From: Prochlorococcus sp. AG-409-A10
GTDB lineage: Bacteria; Cyanobacteriota; Cyanobacteriia; PCC-6307; Cyanobiaceae
Reading direction: 5' to 3'
Assembly: GCA_003216175.1 (NCBI GenBank)
Contig: QCJG01000002.1
Span: 62,001 to 126,000, forward strand
DNA: 64,000 bases
The stretch's first letter is position 1; each line of letters starts with the position of its first letter. This document shows, one piece after another, positions 1 to 9,092 of the stretch. A model generated the notes under the pieces. It searched no databases. It was not told the DNA's origin and worked only from the letters and a program-made list of their open reading frames with translations. The translations under genes and the position numbers were made by a program.

Positions 1-179
1 CCCTAATCGAAACCCCTTAAAGTAATTCATTTTTGAAACTTGCCTTACAAGAATGCTTTTTGGAGCTTTAAATGTTTTCAGTCCAAAATTTCATAAGGAT
101 TTTTCGTCGTCTTTGCTTACAAATATTGCTATTCGAATACTTATAGTGCTAAACGTCATTGGTATCTCCATAACAACCC

Positions 180-317
180 ATGGGCGTCGGAATTTCATCA
201 ATGGTTTTTGCTTCTAATACAATCCCTACTGATTTTGGCCTAGTATTAGCCGCAATAGCAGGTGCTGGAAGCCTTCTTTTAATTGCTTTAAGGTTTGTAC
301 CTGAGGCTAAAAGCTAA
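180..317 (+). CDS. Possible 45-aa single-pass membrane protein
   Basis: An ATG at 180 opens a 45-codon frame ending in TAA. The product has a polar N-terminus, one hydrophobic segment (about residues 19-37, rich in Ala, Gly and Leu) and a short tail ending PEAKS. A second in-frame ATG at 201 would give 38 residues, the size of many small photosystem subunits. No Shine-Dalgarno is visible before either start. I do not recognise it as psbM, psbY, psb30, petG, petN or psaM. It is called from hydrophobic pattern and clean framing only; it may be spurious. Confidence 0.5.
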   Translation: MGVGISSMVFASNTIPTDFGLVLAAIAGAGSLLLIALRFVPEAKS

Positions 318-412
318 AGGCTAAAGTGTTCACCCTTTTCAATTTGTATATGGAGACTTCCTCCTGAAACATTTTCATGCAATTTTATTTGTTAGTTTGA
401 ATTCTTTTTAAT

Positions 413-802
413 TTGAATACTATTAGAAAAAAAAAATATTATAGGTGGGTTTTATTAAGACATATTCCTGCTCCTAATGATTTGGTGGGTATTCATTTTG
501 ATTTTCTTTTAGAAGATAAAGAATTTTGTAGAACTTGGCGACTTAGTGATATTCCATTATTGGATGGGCCTTATGTTGATTCCGTATATAGTGCTCCTCA
601 TAATCTTTACTGGCTAGAGATTAAAGAAAAGGTTGTGTCTGGTAATAGAGGAGTTGCAACTAGAATTAAAAAAGGAATTTTTTGGGAATCTCTTCCATCA
701 ATTGAGCATGGTTTTATCAATTTATCGCTACAAATGGATCATGTTAAAAGTGATTTGGTAATAGATGAAAATGGTTGCAGGATTTGCAGCAATAAATATT
801 AA
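413..802 (+). CDS. LigD 3'-phosphoesterase-like small protein
   Basis: A 129-residue protein starting at TTG 413. The N-terminal part reads RWVLLRHIPAP, then HFDFLLED and CRTWRL, then a His-containing stretch (APHNLYWLEI) and SGNRGVATRIKKG. This order resembles the 3'-phosphoesterase domain of bacterial LigD (conserved His, HxDxxLE, later His, then a Gly-rich strand) and the short stand-alone relatives in other bacteria that carry H-W-D-x-M-L-E and V-S-G-x-R-G. The Arg of the LigD HxDxR motif is Leu here, so activity is uncertain. It lies 72 bases before smc on the same strand. Homology is inferred from motifs by eye; function is unknown. Confidence 0.7.
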   Translation: MNTIRKKKYYRWVLLRHIPAPNDLVGIHFDFLLEDKEFCRTWRLSDIPLLDGPYVDSVYSAPHNLYWLEIKEKVVSGNRGVATRIKKGIFWESLPSIEHGFINLSLQMDHVKSDLVIDENGCRICSNKY

Positions 803-874
803 TTATTTCTTGGCAATAGAAAGGCTTGAGTTTTTCTTGAATTTCGCTAACCTCATTCTTATTGGATGATTCTG

Positions 875-3800
875 TTGGTCCATATCAACCATGTAGATTT
901 GTCTCATTTCAAGTCCTTCGGTGGATCGATGTCGATCCCACTTGAAGAGGGATTTACAGTTGTAACAGGTCCAAATGGTTCAGGTAAAAGTAATATTCTA
1001 GATGGAGTTTTATTTTGTTTAGGACTTGCAAATAGTCGTGGCATGAGAGCAGATAGATTGCCTGACTTAGTTAATAGTGGTGTCTTAAAAGCTGGAAAAT
1101 CTTCGGAAACCAAAGTAACTGTAAAATTTGATTTAACTGACTGGCAGCCCGATGAGGCCGAAGATGGTATCGAACCTGCTGAGGAAGGTCCTTGGATTAA
1201 GTCTGATCAAAAAGAATGGACAGTAACAAGAAGATTAAAAGTTATGCCAGGCGGCTCCTATGCTTCTACTTATAGCGCAGATGGTGAGACTTGTAATTTG
1301 CAGCAATTACAAACCCAATTGAGGCGTTTAAGGATTGATCCTGAAGGTAGCAATGTTGTGATGCAGGGAGATGTTACTCGAATTGTTTCTATGAGTAATA
1401 AAGATCGTAGAGGTCTAATAGACGAACTTGCTGGTGTTGCACTATTTGATACTCGCATTGATCAAACTCGTACAAAGTTGAATGATGTTTATGAGAGGCA
1501 GGAACGTTGTCGTATTGTCGAACAAGAATTGCTTCTTTCAAAACAGCGTTTGAAAAAAGATTGTGAGAAAGCAAGTTTATATAAAGATCTAAAAAATCAA
1601 TTATCTCTTGGCAGAGAGCAAGAATTAGTTTTATCCTATGAATATGCTAAAAGGGGTTTGGAAAAATTAGATATAAAACATCAAGAATTGCTTAAAAAAG
1701 AAAAAATAGATTCAGAAAAGTTACTTAAAAATGAAAATGATTTAAGTAAGTGTTTAGAAAAATTAGATATTTTACAAAAAAATGTTAAAGAACTTGGTGA
1801 AGATCAATTGCTTGCAGTTCAAGCTAAATTAGCAGGTATTGAATCTCAGCATAGAGAGTTAGAAAGACAGGGACTTAATCACAAAAATGAAGGAGAAAAA
1901 TTACAGCAACATAGAAATAATCTTATGCAGAGAAAGAAAGATTATCAAACTGATTTACAAAATAGATTAAATGAGATCAATCCTAAAGAGCTAGAGGAAG
2001 CTGACTTGAAATGTAAAGAAGCTGTGGCTTGGGTTGAATCTTCTAGAAGAAAGCTTTCAGATGTAGCAGGTCGTTCTGGTGCATGGATACAAAAACATCA
2101 GAAAGCTATAGATGATCTTAGTAACATTCGTTTAAAATTAGATCCTAAAAGACTAGAGAAACAAAATATCGAAGAAAGTTTATTGCAATTAAATGTTATT
2201 TTAAAAGAATTAGAAACTGATCAAAAAGCTGATGAATTGTCTAATCAAAAGGTACATATCGAAATTAAAAATTTGAATAAAGAATGGGACAGTATTTTAG
2301 ATTTAATATCTATTAAAAAAGAAGAATTTCAAGTATTAATATCTGAGAAAGGTATACAAGAGCGCACTAAATATAGATTAGAGAAAGAACAAGTAAAGCT
2401 TCAAAAGGATATTGCTCGTTTAGAAAGCAGGAAAGAAATTATATCTGAAAGCCGAGGGACTAATGCAATAACTTTGTTATTAGAATCTGGCTTAGAAGGT
2501 ATTCATGGTCCAGTTTCTAATTTAGGAGAGGTTGAAGATCGTTATAGGATTGCTCTGGAAGTCGCTGCTGGCGCCAGACTTGGGCAAGTTGTTGTTGATA
2601 ACGATCGAATTGCTGCAAAGTCAATTGATCTTTTAAAAAGAAAAAGAGCAGGAAGATTGACTTTTTTACCTCTTAATAAGATTTTAAAAAACTCTCAGAA
2701 TAGGTCTGATGTTTTTCAGAGATCCGTTCAGACTAACCTAAATAAAAATACTGGATTAATTGGAAAGGCTATTGACTTGATTCAATTTGATTCAACATAT
2801 AAAAATGTTTTTTTGTATGTTTTCGGAGAGACAATTGTTTTTAGTGACTTGTTATCAGCTCGCGAACAAATTGGCATTAAAAGAGCTGTAACTTTAGATG
2901 GCGAATTGTTGGAGAAGAGTGGAGCGATGACTGGTGGAAGTTTAAATAATAGGTCCTTAGGCTTGAGTTTTGGAAGAGTAAAAGATAATAATGATTGTGA
3001 CCTTCTTAAGAATAGATTATTAGAAGTTGCCGAGACTTTAGCTAATTGTCAAAAGAACGAAAATGAACTCATCCATAAGCTAGACAATCTACGAGCTCAG
3101 CTAAGTACACTAGAACAGAAGAAAGCAGCACTTGATGCTGAAAGGATAACTTCTAAAAGATCAAATTCACCTTTATTAGAGCGTCAAAGTCTTCGTTCAA
3201 AAAGGATAGATGATCTTCAAAAATCTAAAAAAGAAAAATTATTTCAATTAGAATCTATTGATTTAAGTATTAAACCTTTAGAGTGTGATTTATTAGAAAT
3301 TGAGAAGGAAGAAAAAATAATAGATAAATCAAGTGACTCATCTGTGTGGTCTAAATTACAAAATGATCTAGAAGATGCTGATAAAAACCTTCTTGCTTTA
3401 AGAAATAAAAGAGATGAGATTTCAAATAAGCAATCCCAAAATAAGCTTGCAATTGATCGATTAAAAGATCAAGAAAATTCTTTGACAAGCGAAGAAAAAC
3501 GCCTTAAGGATTCTATAGAGACTCTTGCTACTGCTCATATGAGTTGGCGTGAGCAAAGTGATCTACTTAAAACTAGTCGGCAAGATTTGATTAATGAACA
3601 AAAAGATCTAGAAACTCGCTTTGGGGAGCAACGACGAGAAAGAGATATGGTTGAAGCTGATGTAGCTAAAAAACGTTTGTATCTGCAAGAACTTCAATGG
3701 AGTCTCCAACGTTTAAGAGAAGATCAAAAAAATATGAAGGAAGCAATGCGAATGGAAAGTATTCGATGTATTGAATTAGAGAAGAAGCTTCCGACCCCCA

Positions 3801-4480
3801 TCCCAGTCATCTCAGATGAAATAAGAAATAATGGTTTAGAGGCTTTACTGTCTAACTTGGATGCTTTGCAGAAAAGAATGGAAGAGTTGGAACCTGTGAA
3901 CATGCTTGCACTTGAAGAATTGGCCAAATTAGAAGAGAGACTTAATGAACTTGAAAATAGGCTTCAAGTTCTAACCGATGAAAGATCTGAGCTATTACTT
4001 CGCATAGAGACTGTTTCAACTTTGCGTCAGGAGGCTTTTATGGAAGCTTTTCAGGCAGTGGATGTACATTTTCGTGATATTTTTGCAAGTTTGTCTGAGG
4101 GCGATGGACATTTGCAACTTGAAAACCCTGAAGAACCTTTAGAAGGTGGCTTGACTTTGGTTGCGCATCCAAAAGGTAAGCCAGTTAGAAGGCTTGCAGC
4201 TATGTCTGGTGGTGAGAAATCTTTAACCGCTTTGAGTTTTCTTTTTGCATTACAACGTTTTAGACCATCTCCTTTTTACGCTCTTGACGAAGTAGATAGT
4301 TTTTTGGATGGAGTAAATGTAGAAAGATTAGCTGCTTTAATTGCTCAACAAGCTCTACATGCACAATTTCTTGTCGTAAGTCATAGAAGACCTATGATTG
4401 GGGCCTCAATGAGGACTATTGGAGTTACCCAAGCAAGGGGCAATCATACTCAAGTTGTTGGGTTGCCTATCGCAGCTTGA
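875..4480 (+). CDS. smc: Chromosome segregation ATPase SMC
   Basis: Structural maintenance of chromosomes protein, about 1,200 aa, a full-length bacterial SMC that dimerises through its hinge and compacts DNA with ScpA/B. Visible parts are the Walker A motif GPNGSGKSN near residue 33, long Lys/Glu-rich coiled coils, a hinge (roughly residues 500-660, with GLEGIHGPVSNLGEV at its start), a second coiled coil, then the C-terminal signature MSGGEKSLTALS and Walker B YALDEVDS near residue 1136, followed by a VVSHRR switch. The frame is open from ATG 866, but TTG 875 gives MVHINHVDLSHFKSFGG, which fits the expected N-terminus better. No strong Shine-Dalgarno decides it. scpA and scpB are not in the window. 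Confidence 0.97.
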   Translation: MVHINHVDLSHFKSFGGSMSIPLEEGFTVVTGPNGSGKSNILDGVLFCLGLANSRGMRADRLPDLVNSGVLKAGKSSETKVTVKFDLTDWQPDEAEDGIEPAEEGPWIKSDQKEWTVTRRLKVMPGGSYASTYSADGETCNLQQLQTQLRRLRIDPEGSNVVMQGDVTRIVSMSNKDRRGLIDELAGVALFDTRIDQTRTKLNDVYERQERCRIVEQELLLSKQRLKKDCEKASLYKDLKNQLSLGREQELVLSYEYAKRGLEKLDIKHQELLKKEKIDSEKLLKNENDLSKCLEKLDILQKNVKELGEDQLLAVQAKLAGIESQHRELERQGLNHKNEGEKLQQHRNNLMQRKKDYQTDLQNRLNEINPKELEEADLKCKEAVAWVESSRRKLSDVAGRSGAWIQKHQKAIDDLSNIRLKLDPKRLEKQNIEESLLQLNVILKELETDQKADELSNQKVHIEIKNLNKEWDSILDLISIKKEEFQVLISEKGIQERTKYRLEKEQVKLQKDIARLESRKEIISESRGTNAITLLLESGLEGIHGPVSNLGEVEDRYRIALEVAAGARLGQVVVDNDRIAAKSIDLLKRKRAGRLTFLPLNKILKNSQNRSDVFQRSVQTNLNKNTGLIGKAIDLIQFDSTYKNVFLYVFGETIVFSDLLSAREQIGIKRAVTLDGELLEKSGAMTGGSLNNRSLGLSFGRVKDNNDCDLLKNRLLEVAETLANCQKNENELIHKLDNLRAQLSTLEQKKAALDAERITSKRSNSPLLERQSLRSKRIDDLQKSKKEKLFQLESIDLSIKPLECDLLEIEKEEKIIDKSSDSSVWSKLQNDLEDADKNLLALRNKRDEISNKQSQNKLAIDRLKDQENSLTSEEKRLKDSIETLATAHMSWREQSDLLKTSRQDLINEQKDLETRFGEQRRERDMVEADVAKKRLYLQELQWSLQRLREDQKNMKEAMRMESIRCIELEKKLPTPIPVISDEIRNNGLEALLSNLDALQKRMEELEPVNMLALEELAKLEERLNELENRLQVLTDERSELLLRIETVSTLRQEAFMEAFQAVDVHFRDIFASLSEGDGHLQLENPEEPLEGGLTLVAHPKGKPVRRLAAMSGGEKSLTALSFLFALQRFRPSPFYALDEVDSFLDGVNVERLAALIAQQALHAQFLVVSHRRPMIGASMRTIGVTQARGNHTQVVGLPIAA

Positions 4481-4538
4481 TTCAATTTACTAATATGGTC
4501 CAATATGGTTCTACAAATTTCATTACTGCATATTTGAG

Positions 4539-5582
4539 TTGACCAATACTCAAGCCCCACAAGAATCAACATCTGCTGTTCCAAGCGACAGATTATGGCT
4601 TCGCTCTGAGTTAATGGGGACTCAGGTTATTACTCGTGATACTGGGCGCAGATTGGGTCTTGTAGGAGAGGTTGTTGTTGATATTGATCGTAGAGAAGTT
4701 GTCGCTTTGGGACTAAGAGATAATCCTCTAACACGTTTTTTACCAGGGTTACCCAGATGGCTTCCTCTTGATCAGATACGTCAAGTAGGTGATGTTATTT
4801 TGGTAGATACAATAGATTCTTTGAGCGAAAACTTTATTCCTGAAAGATTTAATAAAGTTATTAACTGCCAGGTCATAACTGAATCGGGAGATCAGTTAGG
4901 GAGAGTACTTGGATTTTCTTTTGATATTGAAACTGGAGAGTTACTTACTTTAGTTATGGGAGCACTAGGCGTTCCATTATTAGGTGAAGGAGTTTTAAGT
5001 ACTTGGGAGATGCCTGTTGATGAAATTGTCAGTAGTGGTCCAGATCGAATCATTGTTTACGAGGGAGCAGAAGAGAAATTAAAACAATTAAATAGCGGTT
5101 TTCTTGAAAAACTTGGTGTAGGTAATTCTGGATGGGAAGAAAGCGAGAGAGAAAGGTATAGAGTTAATCTCGTCCCAGTTGAGAATCAATTGAGTTCTGG
5201 AGAAAGTTCAAATGATGATCAAAGACTTTTAGAACAATCACAAGAAGAAATATTTGAAGAAGAAGAGATGGAATACGTAGAATTACAAGATTTAGAAGAA
5301 GAGCAATATAATCAAGAATTAAGATACCTAGATGAACCTAACGAGTCTTCAATCTATTCAGATATTGATGCAGATGTAGTAAATTATAGTGAATCAAAAT
5401 TCAAAACTAGATCTGATAATTTTCAAGAAAAAATATCTTCGACAAATATTAAGAATAGGTCAAAAATAACAAGAGAGGAAGAACTTATAGATGTCGAACC
5501 TTTAGATAAATCATCTATCAAAAAAACTCAGGATTCTATATCTAAAGAGAAAGAAAATTTAGATATAGAAGATCCATGGTGA
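4539..5582 (+). CDS. PRC-barrel domain protein with acidic tail
   Basis: A 347-residue protein starting at TTG 4539, 58 bases after smc and probably cotranscribed with it. Two PRC-barrel-like segments are visible: about residues 20-90 (LMGTQVITRDTGRRLGLVGEV, then DIDRREVVALGL) and 105-175 (INCQVITESGDQLGRVLGFS, then DIETGELLTLVMG). Residues from about 215 to the end are strongly acidic and low in complexity, rich in Glu, Asp, Ser and Gln. PRC barrels occur in photosynthetic reaction-centre H subunits, RimM and various membrane-associated proteins. Adjacency to smc hints at a chromosome or envelope role, but that is inference. It ends directly against the convergent gene at 5583. Confidence 0.85.
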   Translation: MTNTQAPQESTSAVPSDRLWLRSELMGTQVITRDTGRRLGLVGEVVVDIDRREVVALGLRDNPLTRFLPGLPRWLPLDQIRQVGDVILVDTIDSLSENFIPERFNKVINCQVITESGDQLGRVLGFSFDIETGELLTLVMGALGVPLLGEGVLSTWEMPVDEIVSSGPDRIIVYEGAEEKLKQLNSGFLEKLGVGNSGWEESERERYRVNLVPVENQLSSGESSNDDQRLLEQSQEEIFEEEEMEYVELQDLEEEQYNQELRYLDEPNESSIYSDIDADVVNYSESKFKTRSDNFQEKISSTNIKNRSKITREEELIDVEPLDKSSIKKTQDSISKEKENLDIEDPW

Positions 5583-6860
5583 TTAACTTAGAAAATTTTT
5601 TTCTTCTAGAAGATTAATAATTTCTTGACAAAATTTTTGTGTTGCTCCTTTATTGCCTCTAAGTGCTTGAAGATCTTCTTTTTGACCAGAAAGCCTTAAA
5701 GGTGAATTTAGCCAATCAATCGTTTCTTCAGCGATTTGTGAAGTGGTGATATGTCCAATTCTTTCTGGGACAATCATTCTTTTTGCAGATATATTTGGCC
5801 AAGCCATAAATCCTCTTTTTCTCAGTTTCAAATAGCTAATTAATACACTTAGGAACCATTTTAAAATTGGTAGTCTAGCTATTAAACCTGCCAACCCATC
5901 CCATGCTTCCATAGCTAAAATGTGTTGTGTAGGTATAACAACTATCATCGGAATATTTAATGAGCCCAGCTCAGCAGTATTTGCACCTACTGTCGTTAGT
6001 GCTATGTCACATTGGCTAAGATCACTATATGCTGGGTGCTTTTCTTGTACTAAAATCTTTGTCAAATTGTTGGTTATTAATATTCCTCTAGCTTCTTGAT
6101 TATTGGCTTTAATAATTGATTTTATTCCAGATTTATATTGTTTTGAAATTGGATTATTTTTGCTACCAAAGTATTTAATTTCATCTATATTTGTAGTTGG
6201 AGCAATCGGTATTAGAAACTTACAATCTGGCATTAATTTTGATATTTTATCAGCTACATCAAGAAAAAAAGGGATTCCAATTTTTAGTTTAGCGCTTTTT
6301 GAGCCTGGCATGAGAGCAATCCACTTTCCAGGTGGAAGTGGATCATCGATTTTTGCGGTTTCAGTTAAGTCAGCTGTCATATCTCCTATTACTGAACAAC
6401 GATTTTGAATTCGTCTTGGTAGTTTCTCAACGATACTTTCTGACATCGCGACGATACGATTATTCCAAAAAGGCCATCTTGCGATCCATTCAGCATATGT
6501 CATATGCAAATATCCCAATCTTGCTGAAAGCAGAACGCTCCAAAATTGATCTCCGCCTAAAAAAATTACTAGTCCCTTTGATGGCCATGCAGCAAATTTT
6601 TTAGGTTTTATAAGTAGTTCCCAGAAATTTTTTGATTTTATTATATTTTCAAATTGCAACCACTTTTGGGCAACGAGATTTTCGTTGCCAGTTGCGTTCG
6701 GGCAAGGAACCAAAACAAGATTTAACGATATGGAAGATGTCTGTGTTTTAGGTCTTAACGCAATTTGTTTATGGAGCTCTTTCGCTAGTGGCTTAACCCA
6801 AGTAGCTAGTTCCCCTGGTCCATTTGAGACAAAGATAATGGCCAAAGGATCATTACTCAT
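5583..6860 (-). CDS. LpxB-like GT-B-fold glycosyltransferase-related protein
   Basis: A 425-residue protein. The N-terminal FVSNGPGELATWVKPLAKEL, the central GDMTADL and WIALMPGSKSAKL (a strand-loop typical of GT-B C-terminal halves) and the TTVGANTAELGSLNIPMIVV donor-site region resemble lipid-A-disaccharide synthase (LpxB) and related glycosyltransferases. In cyanobacteria such proteins are often annotated as lipid-A-disaccharide synthase related. Prochlorococcus lipid A chemistry is unusual, so the true acceptor is uncertain. The stop meets the PRC-barrel gene tail to tail with no gap. The product is probably a peripheral inner-membrane enzyme of envelope glycolipid synthesis; the fold is fairly sure, the substrate is not. 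Confidence 0.75.
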   Translation of the reverse strand: MSNDPLAIIFVSNGPGELATWVKPLAKELHKQIALRPKTQTSSISLNLVLVPCPNATGNENLVAQKWLQFENIIKSKNFWELLIKPKKFAAWPSKGLVIFLGGDQFWSVLLSARLGYLHMTYAEWIARWPFWNNRIVAMSESIVEKLPRRIQNRCSVIGDMTADLTETAKIDDPLPPGKWIALMPGSKSAKLKIGIPFFLDVADKISKLMPDCKFLIPIAPTTNIDEIKYFGSKNNPISKQYKSGIKSIIKANNQEARGILITNNLTKILVQEKHPAYSDLSQCDIALTTVGANTAELGSLNIPMIVVIPTQHILAMEAWDGLAGLIARLPILKWFLSVLISYLKLRKRGFMAWPNISAKRMIVPERIGHITTSQIAEETIDWLNSPLRLSGQKEDLQALRGNKGATQKFCQEIINLLEEKNFLS

Positions 6861-6887
6861 TTAATGATGAGCATTAGTTTGAAAAAA

Positions 6888-6969
6888 TGCGGATGGCGAG
6901 ACTTGAACTCGCAAGGCCGAAGCCACATGTTCCTTAGACATGCGCGTATACCAATTCCGCCACATCCGC
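6888..6969 (-). tRNA. tRNA-Leu, anticodon reads AAG
   Basis: Read on the minus strand, an 82-nt cloverleaf: acceptor stem GCGGATG/CATCCGC (7 bp) with discriminator A, D stem GCG/CGC, anticodon stem CATGT/ACATG around the 7-nt loop CTAAGGA, a long variable arm with stem GGC/GCC, and T stem GCGAG/CTCGC around TTCAAGT. The long variable arm and discriminator A fit a leucine tRNA. Loop positions 34-36 are A-A-G, giving a CUU-reading anticodon with A at the wobble position. CCA is not encoded; a T-run follows the gene. Confidence 0.93.
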
Positions 6970-7094
6970 AATTTACTCAGTTGAACACTAAGTAACCATA
7001 ATCATAATGCTAAACCTATTAAGGTTCTACTTAATGCGTTTCTGACTTGGGCACTAATACTGATACGATCCGGCTGAGGCTTTAAAAAATTTGA

Positions 7095-8438
7095 ATGCCC
7101 ATAGGCAAATTGCTGATAGCTAATCGTGGCGAAATAGCTTTAAGAATTCTCCGTAGTTGTCGTGAGATGGGGATTGCAACTGTCGCTGTCTATAGCACTG
7201 TTGATAAAAATGCGCTTCATGTTCAATTAGCTGATGAGGCTGTTTGTGTTGGAGATTCTCCTAGTAGTAAAAGTTATCTAAATATTCCGAACATACTCGC
7301 TGCAGCAACATCAAGAGGTGTTGATGCTATTCATCCTGGTTATGGCTTTTTAGCTGAGAATGATCGCTTTGCAGAGATGTGCGGAGACCATGGACTGATT
7401 TTTGTTGGTCCATCTCCTCATGCAATACGTTCAATGGGTGATAAGTCGACAGCTAAATCGACTATGCAGAAAGTTGGCGTTCCTACCGTTCCTGGAAGTG
7501 AGGGCTTACTGGAGAGCGTTTCAGACGCTTCCTATCTTGCCTCTGAAATGGGCTATCCAGTAATGATTAAAGCAACAGCAGGAGGTGGAGGAAGAGGTAT
7601 GCGTTTAGTTGGACATGCTGATGAATTGGATAACCTTTTTAAAGCTGCACAGGGGGAAGCAGAAGCTGCATTTGGTAATCCAGGGCTATACATGGAGAAA
7701 TTTATCGATCGCCCAAGGCATGTAGAGGTTCAGATTCTTGCTGATCGTTTTGGAAATGTTGTACATCTAGGAGAGAGAGATTGCTCGATTCAAAGACGGC
7801 ATCAGAAACTATTAGAGGAATCACCAAGTCCAGCTTTAGATGATCACTTGAGATTAAAGATGGGAGAAGCAGCAGTTGCAGCTGCAAAAAGTATCAATTA
7901 TGAGGGCGCTGGGACAGTTGAATTCTTACTTGATCGGCAAGGAAACTTTTACTTTATGGAAATGAATACTCGAATACAGGTTGAACATCCTGTAACGGAA
8001 TTAGTGACTGGTATGGATCTAATATCAGAACAATTACGTATTGCAGGAGGAGAAAAATTACAATTCAGTCAATCAGAGATCAAGCTTGAAGGACATGCAA
8101 TTGAATGCAGAATTAATGCAGAGGATCCGAGTCATAATTTTAGGCCTTCACCAGGTAAAATTACAGGCTGGTTGCCTCCTGGTGGACCAGGTGTCAGAGT
8201 AGATAGCCATGTATATACAGGTTACGATATACCTCCTTTTTATGATTCTCTAATAGGAAAATTAATTGTTTGGGGAAGAGATAGAGAAGCCGCACTTAAA
8301 CGTATGGAAAGAGCCTTAAATGAATGTGCAGTCACAGGAATTACAACTACTATTGATTTTCATTTGACATTACTCAATAGAGAAGAATTTAAAAAAGGGG
8401 ATGTTCATACAAAGTTTGTTGAACAAGAAATGTTGTAA
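7095..8438 (+). CDS. accC: Acetyl-CoA carboxylase, biotin carboxylase subunit
   Basis: Biotin carboxylase uses ATP and bicarbonate to carboxylate biotin on the AccB carrier, the first step of fatty-acid synthesis, in the cytoplasm. The 447-residue length is standard. Visible features are the N-terminal [17 protein letters not shown], the ATP-grasp glycine loop [11 protein letters not shown] near residue 165, the metal and active-site segment [14 protein letters not shown] near residue 290, and the C-terminal [13 protein letters not shown] block. The ATG at 7095 gives the expected N-terminus [12 protein letters not shown]. accA, accB and accD are elsewhere. It converges on the YggT-family gene with a 13-base gap. 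Confidence 0.97.
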   Translation: MPIGKLLIANRGEIALRILRSCREMGIATVAVYSTVDKNALHVQLADEAVCVGDSPSSKSYLNIPNILAAATSRGVDAIHPGYGFLAENDRFAEMCGDHGLIFVGPSPHAIRSMGDKSTAKSTMQKVGVPTVPGSEGLLESVSDASYLASEMGYPVMIKATAGGGGRGMRLVGHADELDNLFKAAQGEAEAAFGNPGLYMEKFIDRPRHVEVQILADRFGNVVHLGERDCSIQRRHQKLLEESPSPALDDHLRLKMGEAAVAAAKSINYEGAGTVEFLLDRQGNFYFMEMNTRIQVEHPVTELVTGMDLISEQLRIAGGEKLQFSQSEIKLEGHAIECRINAEDPSHNFRPSPGKITGWLPPGGPGVRVDSHVYTGYDIPPFYDSLIGKLIVWGRDREAALKRMERALNECAVTGITTTIDFHLTLLNREEFKKGDVHTKFVEQEML

Positions 8439-8451
8439 AGAGCTTTAAAGA

Positions 8452-8763
8452 TTAAAAAATAATTTGAGTTAGTAAACCTTGTTGTCCAAGAAACAATTCG
8501 CGAAAAAGACTTAAGAGACCTACCCAAATAATGGGAGTAACATCCACCCCGCCTATTGGAGCAAAGATTTTTCTAGTAGCTACAAGTATAGGTTCAGTTG
8601 GCAAGAAGATAATTGGCCACAAACCAGTTCGTAAATCTATTTTTGGGTACCAAGTCAAAATAATTCTTAAAAGGAATGCAAGGGTTAGCGCACTTATAAG
8701 AAAACCCATTAAAAAATGCAGGATTGGAAGGCTTTTAATTAACAGAGGCATCACAAAGCTCAA
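8452..8763 (-). CDS. YggT family membrane protein
   Basis: A 103-residue protein with two hydrophobic blocks (about residues 12-35 and 75-95) and the family landmarks LRIILTWYPKID and PTEPILVATRKIFAPIGGVDVTPII between them. YggT (Ycf19-like) proteins are small integral membrane proteins; in cyanobacteria and plastids relatives affect thylakoid or nucleoid organisation and cytochrome b6 maturation. Which role applies here is unknown. It converges on accC and diverges from psbX. The start at 8763 is the ATG giving MSFVMPLLIKSLP; an internal ATG four residues later is possible. Confidence 0.85.
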   Translation of the reverse strand: MSFVMPLLIKSLPILHFLMGFLISALTLAFLLRIILTWYPKIDLRTGLWPIIFLPTEPILVATRKIFAPIGGVDVTPIIWVGLLSLFRELFLGQQGLLTQIIF

Positions 8764-8838
8764 AGCATTATTGAATAGATGGTATAAATCATCTTTTATT
8801 GCGTAAGATTACTCGGTCTTGTATAAGAATTAGCTGAA

Positions 8839-9009
8839 ATGGCTTTTCATTTATTGAATTTGTTCCTTAGTGCTGGAGCTTCTAGTGAAGCGGCAACTAG
8901 TTCTGCTGTAGGGATGATAGGCAGTTTTCTAGGAGCTGGTGCTTTGGTAGTTGCACCTGCAGCAGCTGCGTTGATTTGGGTTAGTCAAAAAGATGCATTG
9001 AGTAGATAG
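8839..9009 (+). CDS. psbX: Photosystem II protein PsbX
   Basis: A 56-residue protein with one transmembrane helix (about residues 23-48) followed by the C-terminal [11 protein letters not shown]. The ISQKD/VSQKD ending after a Gly/Ala-rich helix is the recognisable signature of PsbX, a low-molecular-mass subunit near cytochrome b559 that affects quinone turnover in photosystem II. The N-terminus is longer than in freshwater cyanobacteria. ATG 8839 is the only sensible start. It lies upstream of ycf66 on the same strand. Identification is from the C-terminal motif and hydrophobic pattern. Confidence 0.85.
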   Translation: MAFHLLNLFLSAGASSEAATSSAVGMIGSFLGAGALVVAPAAAALIWVSQKDALSR

Positions 9010-9050
9010 CCCTAGCAAACACCTATTTATGCCATAGACTGATAAAAAGA

Positions 9051-9066
9051 AGGTTGTTTTCAACCT
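9051..9066 (+). other. Short hairpin between psbX and ycf66
   Basis: A perfect 6-bp stem, AGGTTG and CAACCT, around a TTTT loop, 41 bases after the psbX stop and 26 before the ycf66 start. No T-run follows, so it is not a classic intrinsic terminator; it could stabilise the psbX mRNA 3' end or attenuate read-through. Confidence 0.4.
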
Positions 9067-9092
9067 GAAAATGTTTATTTAAGAGGGCAAAC

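Noticed and set aside
1..179. Possible gene on the minus strand entering from the left edge (ATG complement near 31)
   Set aside because: Only ten codons are visible, too few to support a gene.
4481..4538. Direct repeat AATATGGT (4492 and 4502) between smc and the PRC-barrel gene
   Set aside because: Eight bases in AT-rich DNA, no known role; chance is likely.
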